This document shows, piece after piece, positions 1-11,000 of a stretch of 64,000 nucleotides of DNA (positions are counted from its first letter, which is position 1; each line of letters starts with the position of its first letter). This DNA is from Rotaria socialis (taxonomy: Eukaryota > Rotifera > Eurotatoria > Philodinida > Philodinidae). The stretch is from the NCBI GenBank assembly GCA_905331475.1, contig CAJNYU010002266.1, positions 238,056 through 302,055 on the forward strand, written 5' to 3'. A program made the translations under genes and the position numbers. The notes below the pieces were generated by a model, which had not been told where the DNA came from, did no database searches, and saw only the letters and a program-made list of their open reading frames with translations.

Positions 1-379
1 ATGGTATTCGAGTTTCACTCGACTACGAAATGCGGTGCGAAGCACACGAGCCGAATTTTCGAAAGTAGCGAGAATAAGATTTAACTACAGGAAAAATAAA
101 TGATTCACTTTAAGATTCATTACAAACGTTTATTTCTTTTTAATTTCCGTATGCGAATTTTGAATAAAAATTTCGCATTCACTATTCTTAAATCGACCAT
201 TTTGAAATTCATCACTAGGAAATCTCTCTGAAAATGTAACAACCAGTTGTCTAACAATTTTTTTCACTGAACGATTAATTATTTTAATGATTCACTATCT
301 TAGATCAGATACGAAGAAATAGACTATTGGCTACTATTACTTGATGACGTCATTTTAATTATTTCGAACTTTGAAAACG

Positions 380-778
380 NNNNNNNNNNNNNNNNNNNNN
401 NNNNNNNNNNNNNNNNNNNNNNNNNNNNNNNNNNNNNNNNNNNNNNNNNNNNNNNNNNNNNNNNNNNNNNNNNNNNNNNNNNNNNNNNNNNNNNNNNNNN
501 NNNNNNNNNNNNNNNNNNNNNNNNNNNNNNNNNNNNNNNNNNNNNNNNNNNNNNNNNNNNNNNNNNNNNNNNNNNNNNNNNNNNNNNNNNNNNNNNNNNN
601 NNNNNNNNNNNNNNNNNNNNNNNNNNNNNNNNNNNNNNNNNNNNNNNNNNNNNNNNNNNNNNNNNNNNNNNNNNNNNNNNNNNNNNNNNNNNNNNNNNNN
701 NNNNNNNNNNNNNNNNNNNNNNNNNNNNNNNNNNNNNNNNNNNNNNNNNNNNNNNNNNNNNNNNNNNNNNNNNNNNNN
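380..778. other. Assembly gap (399 N)
   Basis: A run of 399 N. The right side begins directly in a tandem repeat whose unit is about 75 bp, so the gap probably sits inside that repeat array. Apparent open frames through the gap are meaningless. Confidence 0.98.
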
Positions 779-916
779 AAAAACTCGCGACGGACTACAG
801 AAATGCTTCTGCTTCGCATCGCATTAAAAAATAAAAAAATAAAAAAAATAAAAAAAACTCGCGACGGACTACATAAATGCTTCTGCTTCACATCGCATCG
901 CATCGCATTAAAAATT
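779..916. repeat. Tandem repeat next to the gap
   Basis: Two adjacent copies of a unit that starts with a poly-A stretch, then CTCGCGACGGACTACA, then AAATGCTTCTGCTTC and a CATCGCATT end. The second copy has the CATCG pentamer expanded. An A-rich AAAAATA ladder separates the copies. The array probably continues into the gap on its left. Confidence 0.8.
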
Positions 917-930
917 AAATACATTTATTA

Positions 931-1740
931 AATCCTAGTAGCAGTACCTGTTTTGCTCTATCAGCTTTTAATTAAATACGATTAGTTATCTATCTAGTCG
1001 TCTTTGTACGCAATATGACTTCTGTTCATATTCGAATGTTCGAACTCGTCAGGGCCGACTAAATTTAATTACGATCATATGAGCGAATTTGTTTATCGAA
1101 GTAGTCTGTTTTCAAAATATAATCTATTCAGTTTACCTTGGAAAATAATTTGGATAAAAATAGCATGTTTTGTCGGCAATGTCAAATCGTTATAGTATAT
1201 AATTATTGTAATACGAGCCTGAAGATGCTCGAACTACTGGGAAGAACACGCTTCGAAGGTATAATTAAATTGAATACAACTAAGTAACAGAGAACAAGTT
1301 TGAAAAAGTGCGAAATTTCTTTCCCAGTGCGGAAAATATAGTAATTCTACTTTTATCGACACGAAATTTATAATAATTGTGCATCAAATACTTGTTCAAT
1401 AGACTTTTATTTTATCAAATCAAATTATAGTTGAACTTCAGTTTTTTTTCTATGTAACTAGAATACTTGGTATCTTTGTCTTTTGTCAAAAGGATTGTTT
1501 TATTACACTGAATTATTCGACCTTAATTTTCTTCTCAAAACCAAAATCCGATTTATTTTTAATTATAAATGAGCTGACTTAAAAAATCTATTAAAAGAAA
1601 CTAAGGAAAAAATTGATTTGTTATTTAATCCTTCTTAACAAAGCAATGTTGATTTTCAGCACGTGATCATTTTCTCATCAATATATTTTTCTAAACAAAA
1701 CCAAACTTAACTATTCTTTTTTATTAAAAACTTTTCTACT
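931..1740. other. Upstream intergenic region
   Basis: AT-rich sequence without a supported gene. It should hold the promoter and 5' UTR of the DUF4127 gene, but no clear TATA box could be fixed. Confidence 0.5.
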
Positions 1741-3351
1741 ATGAATCGCCTTCAATTATTTTTATTATTACTAACTATTACCACACAATATTTTACTATC
1801 GTAAATTCCACACCCCAAGCAACAATTATATTCATTCCACTAGATGAACGTTTTACAACACGATCAATCGTAATAAATCTAGCTCGTCTTATCAAAGATG
1901 ACTTCACTATCATAACACCGCCTATAGACTTAATCAGTCATTGGAAACAACCAGCAAATACAAGTGTAATTTTTCAATGGATACATGATCAAATTACAAC
2001 TTCATGTTCAATGTCAACGTCATGTTCATTATTGATATCAACAGAACAACTTATCTATGGTGGTCTTATCAATAGTCGAATTAGCAATACTTCATATGAT
2101 GAATTAAATTCAAGATTAAATACATTAGTTGGATTAAAACGTGAATTTGGTTCTAAACTTCAAATCTATTTGAGTTCTGTTATAATGCGCATACCGGCAT
2201 ATAATGGAGATTTCGAAGAGCCTGATTATTGGGCTACATACGGTCGTCTTATTTATTTATGGTCATTTTATAGCGACCGATATGCTGTACTACATAATCC
2301 AGCCGATGAAGAGCAAGTTCAAAGTTTAGAAAAACAAATACCAACGAATATTCTCGATGAATTTATATGGCGACGTGCAAGAAATTATAATTTAACTTAT
2401 ACACTCTTACATGATTATATGAAAATTTATTTCGAACGTATTTGGTTAACACTGGATGATAATGCTGAATATGGATTAAATAAAGCTGAAGAAAGAAAAT
2501 TAATTGAATTAATCAATGATCCTTCAGTTAATATAAGTTCAAAAGTAAATATTTATCCTGGCGCTGATGAAGTTAGTTTAGCAATACTTAGTCAAATTGT
2601 TGTTAATAATGAACAAAAACAACAAGAATCATCGATACCAACATTCAGTGTAGTCTTTAGAAATGTAACAACAAAAAATTATATACCGAATTATGAAGGA
2701 GCACCACTTAATGCAAGTGTTCTTAAACAGATAACAGCTGTCGGCGGACAATACATCGAATATGAGAATGAAACATCTGCTGATATACTTGTTCTCGTCA
2801 ACAATTGGTCAACAGATACACAACAAGAAGCACCTGAATTACAAACTTGTGAAGATTATTCTGTATTAGATATTAAAACAAATAAATCTATTATTGTCTA
2901 TGCTGATGTACGTTATAGTAATGGAGGTGACATTTGTTTTTCACAATGGATATTAAATCAAACACGATTTGGCACTTATGCATACGCGGGATGGAATACA
3001 AATGGAAACACACTAGGTACATGTTTAAGTAATGGCGTTTTACTTAAATATTATTTGAATAATAAATCAACAAATGAAGTCGTAAAAGAAAATCGTCGAT
3101 TTACGCTATATCGTTTTATGGAAGATGTTAAATATCAAGCAAATCTTCGTCAACTTCTTTCGCTGTATCTTACATATGTATCACTCGATCCATCCGATAA
3201 ACTTAATAATGATCCTACATTTTATGAAAGATTTATTCAAAAAGGTTTTATATCGTATGGAAACACAATAACTAATGAATTTACTGTTGACAATGTTTAC
3301 TATCCATGGAATCGAACATTTGAAATTGGGTTTCAATTAAATGATAATTAA
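1741..3351 (+). CDS. Secreted DUF4127 family protein, bacterial-type, intronless
   Basis: A single uninterrupted 536-aa frame. Residues 1-23 form a hydrophobic signal peptide with probable cleavage near VNS-TPQ. The rest matches the DUF4127 family, which is known mainly from bacteria. Visible family motifs are IPLDER (about residue 31), STEQLIYGGLINSR (about 100), VIMRIPAYNGDFEEPDYW (about 147), DDNAEYG (about 237) and YPGADEV (about 273). The length is near the usual 500-aa size. The function of the family is not established. Several N-x-S/T sites agree with passage through the secretory pathway. No intron lies in 1.6 kb, while the neighbouring conserved genes have an intron every 100-400 bp. 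That, with the bacterial family range, suggests ancient horizontal acquisition. A polyadenylation signal AATAAA lies at 3483-3488. The start is the first ATG and gives the complete signal peptide. Confidence 0.9.
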   Translation: MNRLQLFLLLLTITTQYFTIVNSTPQATIIFIPLDERFTTRSIVINLARLIKDDFTIITPPIDLISHWKQPANTSVIFQWIHDQITTSCSMSTSCSLLISTEQLIYGGLINSRISNTSYDELNSRLNTLVGLKREFGSKLQIYLSSVIMRIPAYNGDFEEPDYWATYGRLIYLWSFYSDRYAVLHNPADEEQVQSLEKQIPTNILDEFIWRRARNYNLTYTLLHDYMKIYFERIWLTLDDNAEYGLNKAEERKLIELINDPSVNISSKVNIYPGADEVSLAILSQIVVNNEQKQQESSIPTFSVVFRNVTTKNYIPNYEGAPLNASVLKQITAVGGQYIEYENETSADILVLVNNWSTDTQQEAPELQTCEDYSVLDIKTNKSIIVYADVRYSNGGDICFSQWILNQTRFGTYAYAGWNTNGNTLGTCLSNGVLLKYYLNNKSTNEVVKENRRFTLYRFMEDVKYQANLRQLLSLYLTYVSLDPSDKLNNDPTFYERFIQKGFISYGNTITNEFTVDNVYYPWNRTFEIGFQLNDN

Positions 3352-3482
3352 CAATTGTCGAGAGTTTTTTGTTTTTACAGAATATGACGAAGTTTTAATA
3401 CGAATACTATTTCTCTGTTTTTTTTTCTTCTCTATCCGTTAAAAGCAAATCGATTTATATGTAGTCAATTATCCGATGTTGA

Positions 3483-3488
3483 AATAAA
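3483..3488 (+). terminator. Polyadenylation signal of the DUF4127 gene
   Basis: AATAAA, about 130 bp after the stop codon, in a T-rich context. Confidence 0.55.
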
Positions 3489-3489
3489 G

Positions 3490-5158
3490 TAAAATTGTTT
3501 ATTTATTTCTTTTACCTTACTAAGCTTGTAGGTATTGTTTCACGTCTGGAACTTGTTATTGTTGTTCGCATTATTTTTGTTAAATTATAAAGTGAATCCA
3601 CCTGAACGTATTATTTTTGCTAATCATAATAGTAGTTATTTGCTATCTCATTATTCTTTTATGGTTAGTTCATCTTGTTGTTTCTTTTTCTAACTTCCCT
3701 TTTGTCTTGTCCTAATTTCCATTGAGCAAAAATAGACAAAAGAACGAGATGAAACGCAAAAAACAAACGAGTATCACTGGCGCACGCATACGCATTATGG
3801 AGACATTTTTAAATTCTAAAAATTCTAGCTGAAAGTATAAATACCTACGGTTAAAATTTCTTGAATAATTTACCTAGTGCATTTCATATCGTTCTACGTT
3901 CATGATTCAATACTGTTGATAATAAGAAAAGAAAAGAATGGTAAAACACTTTCTGTCAATTAATCTGTGTTTAAACAGTTGATAGAAACAAGAAAAGTTG
4001 ATACAGCTGTTCAAAAAAGAAAATGTATCATATATGTTTAATATAGAATTATCAATACTCGTATAACAAACAGGTCGTTTCGCTAACAAAATCGCTAACA
4101 CACTGGAAATGAGAAACGAATGCACTCTATTTTGGTTAATTCTTTTTTTACTTACCTATTATCAGACGTTTCAAACTGAGAGGCCATCGTAAACAGTTCT
4201 AGATAAAAAAGAGAATTTTTTATTACAATGGAAAATTATTTATTTTATCATAATATAATAGAATTTTTTTTCTTTTTGTACAGCACCTGAATTTATAATT
4301 TTAATCCTTGAAAATTCAATTATAAGAATTATGTTTTATGTCGAAAGTCTTTTATGATTATGATTATGTGAAAATTGATAGTCGCCGGAATAAAATGAAA
4401 TGGTTGAATAAATAAAAGAAACTTCAGGTATTCATTTTTCCGTAAATGTTTATCTTCTAATTTTAATATTAGAACATAGTAGTTTTGATGGATTGAAACA
4501 CCTCCTTAAATAAACGCTCACCAAACTCACTAGAGATAGTTACCTGATAGTAGGTATCGTGTTTTCTATTGGAATAAAATTATAATAATTTAACGTAACG
4601 TTAAAAAACGGTGAATGTTGTTGTCAGCGCGCGCACATCTTTCGTTTCAGTATCCGATAGCTTCCTCTTTTCTATCCGTCTTCGCCTTTAATCCTTCTTT
4701 TTTCTTCTTTTCTTTGATTTCTCTGTCTCCTCGGATGCTAATGATAATCACAATAATTTCCAGCTACGTTCTCTTCGTCTTTTTTTTCTGTGTCTCTTGT
4801 TTGAAGGCTAAGCTCAATGCTTCTTTGAATATGGGTACAATACGCATCATATAATTTGTTTTTTGTCGTTTTTCTTTTTTTTCATGACCGTTCATGAAGA
4901 AAAGGTGTTAATGACAGATTTCATCCGGTGAATTAATTCTTTTATTATAGTCGAGTTTCTATGGACATTTATCATCGAATAAGGCATAAACACCTCTTCT
5001 TTAGTGTAATTTATAGAAAAGCAAAGTATGTAGCTATGAATTTATTTCTGTTAAAATACAGAAAAACATTTATTTACTATAATCAACCGTTGTATAGGCA
5101 TAATTTCGAGAACGGGAGACAATAAAATCGTGTTTTTCCTATATCAATACTAATCATT
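3490..5158. other. Intergenic region, no supported gene
   Basis: AT-rich sequence with short open frames only (60-80 codons). None has family motifs or splice-supported neighbours. It separates the convergent DUF4127 and ChaC genes. Confidence 0.5.
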
Positions 5159-7751
5159 TTATTTTTGTTCATCTTGCGTTAAGATTGTTTTGACAAGTTG
5201 ATCAAGTGTAAATAGATGTTCATCATGTGCCGACGTTATTGTTCGTATGGCTTCTGCTAATTTAAATAGATATTCATGATTAGTACCACTTGGTCCATAG
5301 GCATGAGCAATTTGTTCAGCTATTTGATCTAACGGTGCATCACCGCCCCAAAATGGATTTTCTCTATGTGCCATATAAGTGTAACACGTCATATCTTTTT
5401 GTTCGACATCTTTTGGATAAAAATTTGTTTCAATTATTGTATAGCCATCTTTTTCACGTACATCAAGCACATGGCGTACGCTCACTTCGTCTGCATTTGA
5501 TATTTCATAGGCGACACCATAAACACAGTCCTGGATAAATAAAATTTGAAAAAAAAGTACATAAAATCTATAGAGCTAATTTTATAATGTAAGTCAAGAT
5601 TTCCTTACTATCTCACAGGATATTATGATATCTATAAAAGTAAAATTAATTTAAATTAGATAACATTCCATCTGGCATGCTTTTTCTATTTAATTATTTG
5701 TAATTAGTTATATTTCCGGTAACATTTGCCTGAGGCAAGCTTTTCATTTCTATGCGATCATATTCTCATCAGATAATGGAATATCTAATTAGCAACGAAA
5801 AACAATATCATCATAGATCAAAATCGTCCATAGATAGATAGATGAATGGAATTCAATTCCTACGTATTATTTGTTTTTCTTTTGTTTGAGAACAATATTG
5901 AAATTAAATATTTGAAAAAAATTATATATTCTACATCAGAGATTATCAGACAAGATCTTGTTTTATTCAAAAGTATTCCTATTTATATAAAAATAAAGAA
6001 CAACGAACCGATGATGGAACATTATAGATGTCTTCTGAAGGTTTCAATAACTAACATGATGATTAAAATATTCTAATGAACTACTGCAGAACATCGTTTT
6101 TGTACTAAGAAGTTTTCTCCTGTAACTCAACTCAAGTTTTCACAACATCTTACTCATAAATTCTATTATGAACTTAATTCGACTTTTTAATCTGGTATAT
6201 ATTAGTCGCAAAAGTGATCTTCTTCAAATGACAAAAATTTTCTAGAAACTGCGTAGTACAAAAAAATTATATTATGGAAAATTCATATTTCTAATTAAAG
6301 AAGAAATGCTTCATTTAGACTAGTATATAGGATGTCTTCACTTGAAAGAAATTTATAGTCAAAACTGCGACATTCAATTTTTCTGAAATCTTCAATCCTA
6401 ACAATAGTCTTCAAAAAATCGATATTCAAGAGAACTAACAAAAACAGAATCATTATAGAATCGATAGAAAAATTCTATGAAATATTTATAGAATATATGA
6501 ATAGAAATGGAAAATCTAGCGAGTTTAATCATGCGGACATCGAAGAGTTTCATTAAAATTGTTATTAGAGCAATCAAAAAAAGTAAATTTTCAGATTAGA
6601 TGATTATTTTCTCTCGGCAATCACTTCAATGGGTACACTATTCTATGTTTCACGCATAATTCCTCCTAGTCATTTCTCATCAAACATGCAAATCGATATA
6701 AATTTACTCAACTACATGAAACTTGTATATAGATATATCAAAACAATGTCAAATTTCTTAAGAAAAAATGAAAATTTTATTTTCTTTCAGGGCAAACGTC
6801 TGTAGAAACTTTTTTACACAGGGCTTGAATCCGTTGGAAAGACTGCAGGGTCATAGTAAAAAATTTTTTTCGCTGAAATCAACGTTTGTTTAATCGCTCA
6901 AGTAAATATTCTCATATAACATTTTTATCATTACGGAAAATCTCCGTAAAATAATCTTACAAGCGTATCCTGGGTTAAATTAAAGATTTCGAGATAATCT
7001 GTCCTAGAGAAAACTGTTATACAATCTCTTATTAATACGATAACATCTTGTCAACAAAAAAAGATAGTTGTCTGACAAAAAAGGAACATATGCTTAGCCA
7101 TTTCCTTGATAGAAGTGAAATCAAAACAGAACATTAACGTCAATCTTTGTATTTCTAATTTAGTATGTTTCAATTATGTAATGATTAATAGGTAAAATAC
7201 TCGCTTAGAAAAAGAACCAGAATGCCAACAAATCCCAGGCTAATTTGAAACTTCCTTCCCAGAATATTCAACCTCTTTCCCAACATATTCCTATGTTTAT
7301 TTTAACATTTTTAATAAAAGTTTGGTATTTTTCCTTCGGGTTAGCCAGTTACCGGATCAAAATGAATATTAAATATACGAAACTGTTCAAATAGATCAAA
7401 GAGTATTTTCATTGATTCTCCAAATTTATACACGGACGGGACTTTTTAACCTCTAATCATAATATATATTGGTCAGACGACTTTGTTATGCAAACGATGT
7501 CTTTTTAGACTTACACATTGATTTCCAGTTGAAATTAATGTAACTACGCGGCCAGGCTAAATATAATAAATATATGAATTCTATTTGAATTGTTCAGCAT
7601 TGATGTTCTTTTTTACTTTTCCTGGTAACCCTCGGTGATCCTCGGATAGTTGCCAAAAACGTCGAATAAAACCTTTCACATGACCTTCTTGTCGGCTTAT
7701 ATATCGGAAATCAGGTTTCCATACAAGTGAACCATACCCAAATATCCACAT
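5159..7751 (-). CDS. CHAC2: Glutathione-specific gamma-glutamylcyclotransferase (ChaC family)
   Basis: Three exons on the minus strand: 7617-7751, 7515-7556 and 5159-5530. They give 182 aa, close to the usual 180 for CHAC2. ChaC enzymes split glutathione into 5-oxoproline and Cys-Gly in the cytosol. Exon 1 starts at the ATG of [15 protein letters not shown], the family's N-terminal glycine-loop motif, and ends at HRGLPGK. The 42-bp middle exon supplies [13 protein letters not shown], which fits exactly between the flanking exons in family alignment. Exon 3 carries LDVREKDGY, whose Glu is the expected catalytic acid, then [10 protein letters not shown] and [14 protein letters not shown]. All junctions are phase 0 with GT-AG borders (GTAAGT after exon 2). 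The first intron is 60 bp; the second is 1,984 bp, large for this window. The gene seems intact. CHAC2 is preferred over CHAC1 because there is no N-terminal extension. Confidence 0.9.
5531..7514 (-). other. Large intron 2 of the ChaC gene
   Basis: GT-AG intron of 1,984 bp. I found no coding remnant, inverted ends or tandem repeat that would explain its size. Confidence 0.7.
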
Positions 7752-8029
7752 GACTAATTGATTTTGAAAGCAGGACTCTTTTTTTTCGCAATATTTTCTA
7801 AAGTTTAATTTAAAAACATACAAAACAAATAAACAATGCCATTGAAATGAAATTCTTGTTTATAAAATATAAATTGATTTGAATGCGCGAATAAATAATT
7901 ATACAATAAAACGTGGAAACAAAGAAAATAAGTTCAAATCTAATCTTTGTTCTTTATTAAACAGTTTGTAGTTAAAAACAAATGAGACTTTGAAAAACAT
8001 TTTCTAACAATCTTTTCGTCGAACGTGTG

Positions 8030-11000
8030 TTTGCGATTGTTCGCATTTTTCTGCTTCATCTTTCATTCCTGTTCGACCTTCTTCTGGATCAGGTAGTTTT
8101 TTTTGTCTGATGGCGTAACACTCCAGATTGCTTTAGCATATTGTGCAATTGCTCGATCAGATGAAAATTCTCCCTGATGCAGCTATATTTAATATGACTT
8201 TCTTCGTCCATTCAAATTGGTCCTGAAATAGTTTCTTTTTGAAATAGAATATTTACCGAAATTTTTACTTTGAATAAGTTATCAGCACGATATTGTGCTT
8301 TGATATATTCAGAATAATCAGCAAGCAACATGTATCTAAAAGACAGAGTTAGCATACGATTCTTGTTCAACATGAAACTAATTTTCACACATACTGACCA
8401 TTCGAACCAAGTCGACTCTTAACAATTTCAGCAAATAAATTTGGATCTTCTGGTGAAAAATATCCACCACGTATTTGATCTAATGCTCGTTTTAATTCTG
8501 GTTCATGTTCATAAAATTCTCTTGAATTATATCTATTAAAGAAAATCGTTTTTGTAATTAAAATGATGTAGCTCAGCATTTTGTTTACCCTTTTCCCTTT
8601 AATGCATCAACATCTGTTACTGGCATACCAAATATAATTATATTTCCACGTCCAACTTCCTCATCCATTTCAATATTTGCGCCATCCAATGTGCCAATAG
8701 TTAATGCTCTATTAAGCATCATTTTCATATTACATGTATCAGATGTTTCCAAGCCAACCAAAGATATTTGCTCAGATAAGTCAGCAACCGGAATCATTTT
8801 TTCAGCTTAAAAAATAAACGTTTGCAGGTTTTCATCAGATAATTAAAAAATTGAGGTTAGATCCAAAAAATTCAAATCACATACAAATTATTAGTTTGAT
8901 AAAATGACAATTTGATGAGACAACCGTTAAATATTATTCAAGAAAAGTGTACGTTTCTATGTAGGGTTTCATTCTTCGTCCTTTACATGAAGACTTTCGC
9001 CCTGTAAAGCATGATAAAGCCTTTTTATGTCAAGGCTGTTTTTGAAGACTAAGATTACTCAATGGAGAATCACTCATAAACTGTTGGCAAAGATACAATC
9101 AAGACCTGCGTAATATTTTTAATTATTAAGTTATTTACTTTTAACGTCTGCTCTATGAATATCTCAAAGAAACATCGTCCTATCGCAAGCAAAAATATAA
9201 CTCAAACATAGTGATTTTCTATCAAACCTGAAATTTATCTTAAGATTATCAATGAATTCTTTGTTTTTAAAAAAATAGGCATAAACAGAAATGATCCACT
9301 CATGAAAAGAAAAAAACTTGTATTCAAAGTTCAAAATTATTCATATTTTATTTTATCCATACCTAGACTGACACGATAATTTTCCAGAAGAATAACTTTA
9401 ATTCGATCACCAATTTGTGAATCATGATTAACTATACGTCCAACATTACAGATCAATTTTATAACTAAAAATATAGAAAAAGAAATCTATCTTCCTTTCC
9501 TACTATTGCCTAAACATACTTAGTTTTGCTTGTAAATAGTCAGGTGCAGCCTTAAAAACAGTCAATATGATTATAGAAAGAAAAATGCTTTTATTTGTTA
9601 TTAAACCTTTCCACCAAAAATAACTGTACGTGGAACAGTTTTTATATTTGTATTATCTTTAATGCGATTATAAAGTGTAATAATATGAAGACAATTTAAT
9701 AATTATCGTTTATATTCATGTATACGCTTTATTTGTAAATCAAACATCGAAGCTGGATTTATATTTAAAAACCATATTCTTCTGTAAACTTGGTAAGTAA
9801 ACTTTGCTGATTTCCCTAAAGTAAATACGAAGAAACTTTTGCTTTTTCCATATTCGATCCAATCGAACGAAATAGACATACAAGTTTAATGCGTTGAACA
9901 TCTCGAACAAACTGTTCATCATTAACAAAATTACGCCATTGAGATAGATCTGTTATCCATTTTTCACCAATTTTACTTGCAATTAGATCAGATAACTCAG
10001 GATTGCATAAAAGTAACCAACGGCGCGGTGTTTTACCATTTGTTTTATTTTGAAATTTTTCAGGACTGAGTCCATAAAAGTCTTTAAATCTAAACTTAAG
10101 GAATAAAATTCTAGTTATTGAAAATTAAAAGAAAAGAAATATAATTTACAATGTAGATTTTAATAAACTACTATGAAGTTCAGCAATACCATTGACAGCA
10201 TGTGAATCCACAATAGACAAGTAGCCCATATTGACAACCTAAAATAGAGGAAAAAATGAAAAATTCATTTGTAAGATTTAATCAATAGTTTTCACTAGAA
10301 TATATAGAATCAAATGGGCTAAACATCAAGATGAAATTTCTATATTACTGAATGAGAGATTTATCAAAACATTTCTTTTCGTTTTAGACAATCAGAAAGT
10401 GAAAGAACATGAAAATTTAATAAGTAGAAGAACTGGAAACATTGTTTTCTTGAATTTCTATCCTAGCATCAATGAAAGGAAGATCAACTAACCAGGGTTA
10501 TCGATTTGAACAAATGGTTTTGAATGAAACAAATACAATCACATTCATAAACCTGAATCGTATCGATTCCAACGTGTTATCAATGTAAGAAAAATCTTAG
10601 TATAGACTCTTCTCTAATTCCCTCTACTGAAAGGAGGGTCTTACGAAAAGTGAGTTAAATGCGTTCGTTCGTGTGTGTGTCCGCTCGTTCGTCCAATAGG
10701 AAAGCAGATGCATAAACTTCACTAACCTCAAACAATATCTGTAGAGATAGGTTTCATCGAAGGTAATCGGGGGTCGGGGAACACGATGACGTTGCCAGAT
10801 TTTTGAAAATTTTTCTTTTTTCTTTTTCCTTTTTTTAGGGTGAGAGAGACTTTTTTTAGGAAAAAAATAGTTTTCTGTAAGGATTGACCGAAGGTAACCG
10901 GGGTCGGGGAACACGATGGCGTTGTCAGATTGTTGAAATTTTGTACTTCAAACAAGTTTGTAATGGATTATGAGCTGTTTAGATCGTCACATTTTCTTGA

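Noticed and set aside
355-931. Open frames of about 187 codons on both strands across the gap
   Set aside because: They consist mainly of N; the readable ends are tandem repeat.
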